Positions 14,389 to 17,577 of a DNA stretch of 17,577 nt are shown piece after piece. Location: positions 1-17,577 of the forward strand of contig JAZNDA010000080.1 in the NCBI GenBank assembly GCA_045587785.1. The letters run 5' to 3'. The notes under the pieces were generated by a model. The model saw nothing but the letters and a program-made list of their open reading frames with translations, was not told the origin of the DNA and searched no databases. A program made the translations under genes and the position numbers. The stretch is from RGIG8775 sp045587785 (GTDB taxonomy: Bacteria; Bacillota; Clostridia; Oscillospirales; CAG-272). Position 1 is the first letter of the stretch. Every line of letters starts with the position of its first letter.

Positions 14389-15618
14389 ATCGAGGTACGT
14401 GATATTGTCAATTATTTTTGCGTCACCAACATAGGCGTAGTTCCCGAGAATGCTGTCGATGTAGTTCTGACCTATGGTATATTGCATTGGTTTTTTCGGC
14501 ATCTCGTCATATATGGCGCGGTAGATCATGTGTGCCCCCACGTAGCCCGCAAGCGGCGTGCTGTGCTTATGCGAATCGTCGATGCAAAGATCCCACATAT
14601 CAACGCCGTTGCCCTCGATCAGACCGTCCAGCTCAGCCTTCCAATTCAGCAAAATGACGTCATCGTATTCTTGCTGCGCCTTGGCAACGGCATTCGCATA
14701 TTCGTTGTGTGCGGGGAATATGATCAGCTTGGTCAAGCCTTGCTTGCACGCCTTTATCATGATCCCGACGTTTGGCACATCGCTCGTGTCGTAAAGTCCG
14801 CAAAGGAATACCGCATCGTACTTACCGCCGCGTATTTCCGCCATGAGTGTCGCATCACTCGTGTAGGTCGAAACGCGGGCATAGCCCCTTGAGATCGCCT
14901 TGACCTGACAGCTTTTGTCGTTTTGGGCGAACATTTCGTTCAGAATGTTACCGATCTTAGAGGTGCTGACAAAGCTGTTGCCCAGGATGAGGATAGAGGA
15001 CCCGTCACCAAGGTAGTGGGACAAAATGCCCGCCGTTTCACTTCGTTTCTTTGGAAGTAAAAACGCACTTGTGAGCAGCTTTTGCTCGCTCGTCGCGTCG
15101 ATCTCGGCAAGGTCGGCGGTGAGCGTGACGTTGTACATGCTGTCATCGGTGAAATAGGTGTAAACGTAGCGGTACTGATATTCGGAGCCGATGCCCTCGA
15201 TGTACTGCGTCACGCTTACGCCGTTTGACAGGTGGGATTTGCTTTGGTATACGGTCAGGGTGTCGTCTCCCATATCGGAGCCGCCATAAAGACGTCCCAC
15301 GCCCTTGCCGTCGCGGATAATATCATAGCCGCCGTCATACAGCTCAAGGCTCCACTCGATGGGGAGTGCGATGTTGAGGAGCGTGTCTTCGTCGCGGAAG
15401 CCGTAACAGTTGGTCTGATACGCTCTTGCCTCGCGGCGTTCAATATCCTCGTATGAAATGGGTTCGGTTTCTGGCACCTTCTGTTCTTCACTTTCTGTGG
15501 TAGTGGTGTCGGTGATGTCGGTGGTATTGGCGGTGCCCGTCTCGGTTTGTGTATCCGTGCAGGCGCAAAGGAACAGTATAAGCAAAAGAGTGATGAGAAT
15601 GCCGCAGGTTTTTTTCAT
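14386..15618 (-). CDS. SGNH/GDSL-hydrolase-like lipoprotein
   Basis: A 410-aa predicted extracytoplasmic lipoprotein: lipobox LCAC with Cys20, a Thr/Glu-rich linker (21-55), an N-terminal domain (about 65-190) that I do not recognise, and a C-terminal SGNH-like hydrolase domain (about 205-370). The domain starts with ILILGNSF, putting the candidate nucleophile Ser215 in 'GNS' rather than the usual 'GDS'. It ends with IDDSHKHSTPLAGYVGAHMIY, which supplies the Asp/His block (Asp347 or Asp348, His350 or His352). Such enzymes deacylate esters, often acetyl groups on glycans; substrate unknown. AAGGAG lies seven nt before the ATG. Its stop codon TAG is formed by the end of the inserted element (TA plus G). 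Confidence 0.8.
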   Translation of the reverse strand: MKKTCGILITLLLILFLCACTDTQTETGTANTTDITDTTTTESEEQKVPETEPISYEDIERREARAYQTNCYGFRDEDTLLNIALPIEWSLELYDGGYDIIRDGKGVGRLYGGSDMGDDTLTVYQSKSHLSNGVSVTQYIEGIGSEYQYRYVYTYFTDDSMYNVTLTADLAEIDATSEQKLLTSAFLLPKKRSETAGILSHYLGDGSSILILGNSFVSTSKIGNILNEMFAQNDKSCQVKAISRGYARVSTYTSDATLMAEIRGGKYDAVFLCGLYDTSDVPNVGIMIKACKQGLTKLIIFPAHNEYANAVAKAQQEYDDVILLNWKAELDGLIEGNGVDMWDLCIDDSHKHSTPLAGYVGAHMIYRAIYDEMPKKPMQYTIGQNYIDSILGNYAYVGDAKIIDNITYLD

Positions 15619-15727
15619 AATTTATCTCCTTTTTTGGTTTTGTGGAAGTTGCTATGGTTGCTTTGTTACTTCAAGTTGCACTGAATGGCTAAAGTGCTGT
15701 TATTTAGTAACCATACTTTTTCGTGTT

Positions 15728-16066
15728 TTAATAACACTTTTGGCAAGCAGTATAGCCTTGATTTTGAGCATTTTCAAGAGAGGTTTGCTTTGGGGAGTTC
15801 ATATTGCTACAAGATGGCTTTGTGTGATACTTAGTGCCCGATGAAGGTATCCATACTATTTCAATATTATTGTCAGTTGTTGTATTGTCGGATTTAGGAG
15901 TATTGTTATTGATTTCAGTTATGGATGTATAAATATTATTTGTTAAAATTTCACTGTCAGATGTTTGATTACACTTACAGGGGGCGCAGTCAGATATATT
16001 GCGGGAAACAAACAAAATTGTTAAAACGGTAATGTAAAGTAAAATTGAAGTGATTTTGTTTTTCAT
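15728..16066 (-). CDS. Small membrane-anchored protein with a putative C-terminal zinc site
   Basis: A 112-aa protein with an N-terminal hydrophobic segment (residues 5-20), a Cys-rich CAPCKC at 27-32, an Asn/Thr-rich linker, and a compact C-terminal domain starting VWIPSSGTKYH. His81, Cys86, Cys108 and Cys111 (H-x4-C ... C-x2-C) make a plausible zinc site. The same 'GxKYH...C...GYxxCxxC' layout occurs as a C-terminal module in Firmicutes secreted nucleases and other surface proteins, by recollection. The start at 16066 gives the hydrophobic N-terminus and follows GGGGGAC. The frame stays open to an ATG at 16141 inside the leader hairpins, judged unlikely to be used. AT-rich codon use differs from the neighbours to its left, suggesting acquired DNA. 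No catalytic domain; role unknown. Confidence 0.75.
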   Translation of the reverse strand: MKNKITSILLYITVLTILFVSRNISDCAPCKCNQTSDSEILTNNIYTSITEINNNTPKSDNTTTDNNIEIVWIPSSGTKYHTKPSCSNMNSPKQTSLENAQNQGYTACQKCY

Positions 16067-16082
16067 TTTGTCCCCCAAAATT

Positions 16083-16124
16083 AAAAAGTGCGTCCCACTG
16101 AGAGACGCACGAAAAACGCCTCTC
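16083..16124 (-). promoter_or_regulatory. Mutually exclusive terminator/antiterminator-like hairpins
   Basis: On the minus strand, GTGCGTC (16110-16104) pairs with GACGCAC (16094-16088) and is followed by five Ts (16087-16083), as in an intrinsic terminator. The left arm can instead pair upstream: GAGAGGCG (16124-16117) with CGTCTCTC (16107-16100). The two stems share 16104-16107 and cannot form together. This is attenuator geometry, 17 nt before the start of the 112-aa gene. Confidence 0.6.
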
Positions 16125-16130
16125 TCAATG

Positions 16131-16222
16131 TTGCGACACATTTTTCCACTATGACAAGGGGAGAGAGTACATTTTTACCTATGGTACTCCCTTGTTAGTG
16201 GAATTATTCAAATGTGTCGCAA
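16131..16222 (-). ncRNA. 92-nt hairpin at the predicted 5' end of a transcript
   Basis: TTGCGACACATTT (16131-16143) pairs with AAATGTGTCGCAA (16210-16222), and inside it TCCACTA, ACAAGGG and GTAC segments pair around a loop near 16170-16182. The stem begins within a few nt of the transcription start predicted from the extended -10 at 16227-16235. With the downstream terminator-like stem it would give an RNA of about 140 nt, either a free small RNA or an attenuated leader. Confidence 0.6.
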
Positions 16223-16226
16223 TCCT

Positions 16227-16235
16227 ATTATAGCA
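16227..16235 (-). promoter_or_regulatory. Extended -10 promoter of the hairpin leader
   Basis: Minus-strand TGC followed by TATAAT (16227-16232) is a consensus extended -10. The -35 position (about 16250-16255) reads TTTTCT, a poor match, which extended -10 promoters tolerate. Transcription would begin near 16220. Confidence 0.6.
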
Positions 16236-16316
16236 TACTTTTTAAAAAAAGAAAAGGGGTTTTAATAAAAAAACAGTTGTTTATGGAATGTGTTGTCAGA
16301 TAAAATTGTGTTTTAC

Positions 16317-16351
16317 AAAAAGTGGCTCCGAATAAGGCTTCGGGGCCACTT
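16317..16351 (-). terminator. Intrinsic terminator, minus strand
   Basis: A 13-bp stem with one mismatch (16320-16332 with 16339-16351; AAGTGGC/GCCACTT outer pairs, CCGAA/TTCGG inner) and a 6-nt loop, ending in a run of five Ts on the minus strand. It lies about 360 nt past the sigma-like gene and about 310 nt past the candidate promoter at 16663-16692. Confidence 0.7.
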
Positions 16352-16713
16352 AAAAACCTTATTCTATTATTCCCATTCGCTTACGAGTTCTTTCCCACAG
16401 TTACTTTTCGCCTTATTTTGGGCGAATTTCTCGGAGATTTCTCTCGTTTTGCTTCGTTTTTCTCTGTATTCTCTGTGTTCTCAGCCCGCTTGGTACTGTT
16501 TTGGTATCAAAGTTTGGTATCAATTTTCTGAAAAATCGGCGGAGAAAAAGTTCGCTATTCTTTTTCAGTAAGTGATACTTGGCTCTGTCCTACAGTTTAA
16601 CCGGCTTCGATGTTTGAGTACAAAGAGGGATGTAAAGGTCGTACTCCTCTTGGAGCAGTTATATTATAGCAGAAAAAATGTGAACAATTCAACGATGCTT
16701 AAAAACTCGAAAA
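16352..16713 (-). other. Non-coding stretch with a promoter and tandem 11-bp repeats; candidate orphan transcript
   Basis: This 362-nt stretch has no ORF with a ribosome site that I trust. On the minus strand TTGAAT (16687-16692), an 18-nt spacer and TATAAT (16663-16668) form a plausible promoter, and the next terminator is at 16351-16317. Between them are AAGAGG/CCTCTT and GAGTAC/GTACTC pairings that overlap (16618-16652), so they are alternatives, and two TTTGGTATCAA copies (16500-16510, 16513-16523) with a third degenerate one at 16490. It may be an RNA gene or a decayed mobile-element end. Confidence 0.4.
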
Positions 16714-17577
16714 TCAAAGAATATGATCTGTAATGCAATCGTACCAATGAACGTAGGTTGTTCCGTTTACGATAAGCCTATCATTTTCGGGCAACTGTTC
16801 GCTCCAAGGCTTCTTGTATCGGTCAATAGCCCAATCATCACGATTGTATCTGCGCCACAGAATCGTTTTTCCTTCTTTGTCCAAGAACTGCTCGGAAACA
16901 ACACCACAGTTATAGGTTTCAATATCCATTACGCAAACGGTGTCATACCTTTTGCCTCCGATGGTAATGGTATATCTGCCTACAATATCAAGGAGGAAAT
17001 CTTTGTTTGCGCTTGTAACAGTGTTTCCAACTCTCTGAATATCCCCTTTCACGGAAAGGTTCGTTTCGTTTCCGCAATTCTCTTCTCCAAATCCCCAGTT
17101 CAGCATAAATTCATCACCGTCAAGGAAAGTGATGTAATTGCGAACATCGCCATCATTTCTGAGCGTTGCAAGGTAACGACAATGTGTATCTGTAAGCTGT
17201 GCTACAAAAGTACGGTTGATTACCTCGTTCTTATCTGAATAAGATGCTTCTCTTGCGGTAAGCTCTACGCCCTCAATACCGTGAACCTTGGCTTTGCCTG
17301 TAACCTGCATATCATAAACATGGCTGCATTTGCGAGAAGGAATATCGTACATACCCCAAGACAGTTTCTCGCCCAGCTTGGGAATCAAAAACCATCCCAT
17401 AAGTTCTTCCCACTTTACAGAGAAGGGGGCTTTGGCACTTGCTTCAATTTTGTATTCGGGAATAAATTCGGGCAACTTTTTCATAGTGCTTTCTCCTTTC
17501 GATACTTCGGTGTTATATGGATATTTGGTTTTGAAATTTTGTTTTGCCGTATGAAGTCTGCTTTTTACTGTTCCAAC
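16714..17577 (-). CDS. Sigma-70-like region 4 fused to a conserved C-terminal domain (5' end outside window)
   Basis: The reading frame is open from the right edge to the stop at 16714, giving 287 visible residues. The first 31 contain GTVKSRLHTAKQNF, the end of the sigma region-4 DNA-binding helix seen in ECF-type sigma factors. It continues without a stop into MKKLPEFIPEYKIEA and a 256-aa domain with GWFLIPKLGEKLSWGMYD, VAQLTDTHCRYLATLRN, GRYTITIGGKRYDTVCVMD, LWRRYNRDDWAIDRY and a VHWYDCITDHIL end. I recall this domain joined to sigma-like proteins in many gut Clostridia; it has no characterised function that I know. Inside the frame, AAAGGAG lies eight nt before the ATG at 17484, so the domain might also be made on its own. 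No membrane segment or signal peptide is visible. Confidence 0.75.
   Translation of the reverse strand, partial: VGTVKSRLHTAKQNFKTKYPYNTEVSKGESTMKKLPEFIPEYKIEASAKAPFSVKWEELMGWFLIPKLGEKLSWGMYDIPSRKCSHVYDMQVTGKAKVHGIEGVELTAREASYSDKNEVINRTFVAQLTDTHCRYLATLRNDGDVRNYITFLDGDEFMLNWGFGEENCGNETNLSVKGDIQRVGNTVTSANKDFLLDIVGRYTITIGGKRYDTVCVMDIETYNCGVVSEQFLDKEGKTILWRRYNRDDWAIDRYKKPWSEQLPENDRLIVNGTTYVHWYDCITDHIL

Noticed and set aside
9707..14389. A large composite transposon bounded by the solo 26-mer at 9707 and the inverted copy at 14389
   Set aside because: It would carry the rplU-prp-rpmA operon and argF, which are core genes in conserved order. The short 14112-14388 unit explains two of the three copies by itself.
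16067..16141. N-terminal extension of the 112-aa protein from an ATG at 16141
   Set aside because: It would be translated from the paired leader hairpins, lacks a good ribosome site, and masks the hydrophobic N-terminus that the ATG at 16066 provides.
16290..16571. Plus-strand 93-codon ORF across the terminator and repeats
   Set aside because: It spans a minus-strand terminator and the tandem repeats, has no ribosome binding site, and has a low-complexity Phe/Ser-rich composition typical of chance ORFs in A/T-rich DNA.
16618..16652. An H-type pseudoknot from the interleaved AAGAGG/CCTCTT and GAGTAC/GTACTC pairings
   Set aside because: The two stems share a base and leave no linker between their 5' strands, so simultaneous formation is sterically unlikely; alternative stems are the simpler reading.

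Overview
The window looks like a chromosomal segment from an anaerobic gut Clostridia (Oscillospirales/Christensenellales-like). This is inferred from AGGAGG-type ribosome binding sites, Firmicutes-style TTGACA/TATAAT promoters, an L27 protein with a Prp-cleaved N-terminal extension, short lipoprotein signals, and dispersed 'GGGGCAGAGCCCC' hairpin repeats of a kind I associate with this group. No phage, CRISPR or tRNA gene was seen.

Layout. 1-357: repeat-rich intergenic DNA ending in the ddl promoter. 358-1410 (+): D-Ala-D-Ala ligase, convergent with uxuA (mannonate dehydratase, 1448-2545, -) across a shared bidirectional terminator. 2715-3554 (+): a lipoprotein polysaccharide deacetylase, divergent from uxuA. 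3555-4034: a palindromic composite in which two inverted copies of a dispersed hairpin repeat flank a perfect palindrome, followed by a terminator. 4035-9656 (-): a two-gene unit with a giant 1817-aa secreted beta-helix-type protein of four homologous units, and a coupled 50-aa acidic micro-ORF. 10111-11241 (-): the classic rplU-prp-rpmA operon with consensus promoter and leader. 11296-14077 (-): argF preceded by a Cthe_2159-family carbohydrate-binding lipoprotein. 14112-14388: a 273-bp non-coding element with 26-bp terminal inverted repeats, inserted at the stop codon of an SGNH-like lipoprotein gene (14386-15618, -). 15728-17577 (-): AT-richer accessory DNA with a small membrane-anchored putative zinc-site protein behind a strongly structured leader, two non-coding stretches with promoter and terminator signals, and the 3' part of a sigma-factor-like protein fused in frame to a conserved C-terminal domain.

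How it fits together. The housekeeping core (ddl, rplU-prp-rpmA, argF, uxuA) is interleaved with an envelope and polysaccharide-facing set: deacetylase, giant beta-helix protein, carbohydrate-binding lipoprotein and SGNH lipoprotein. A 19-nt core (TTAGGGTGACAGTAGATAT) occurs three times: both ends of the 14.1-14.4 kb element, plus a solo copy in the leader of the giant gene. The items most worth follow-up are the hairpin/attenuator RNA at 16083-16235, the element inserted in a stop codon, the paralogous hairpin repeats with compensatory changes, and the giant protein/micro-ORF pair. All functional statements come from reading motifs by eye; no search was run.
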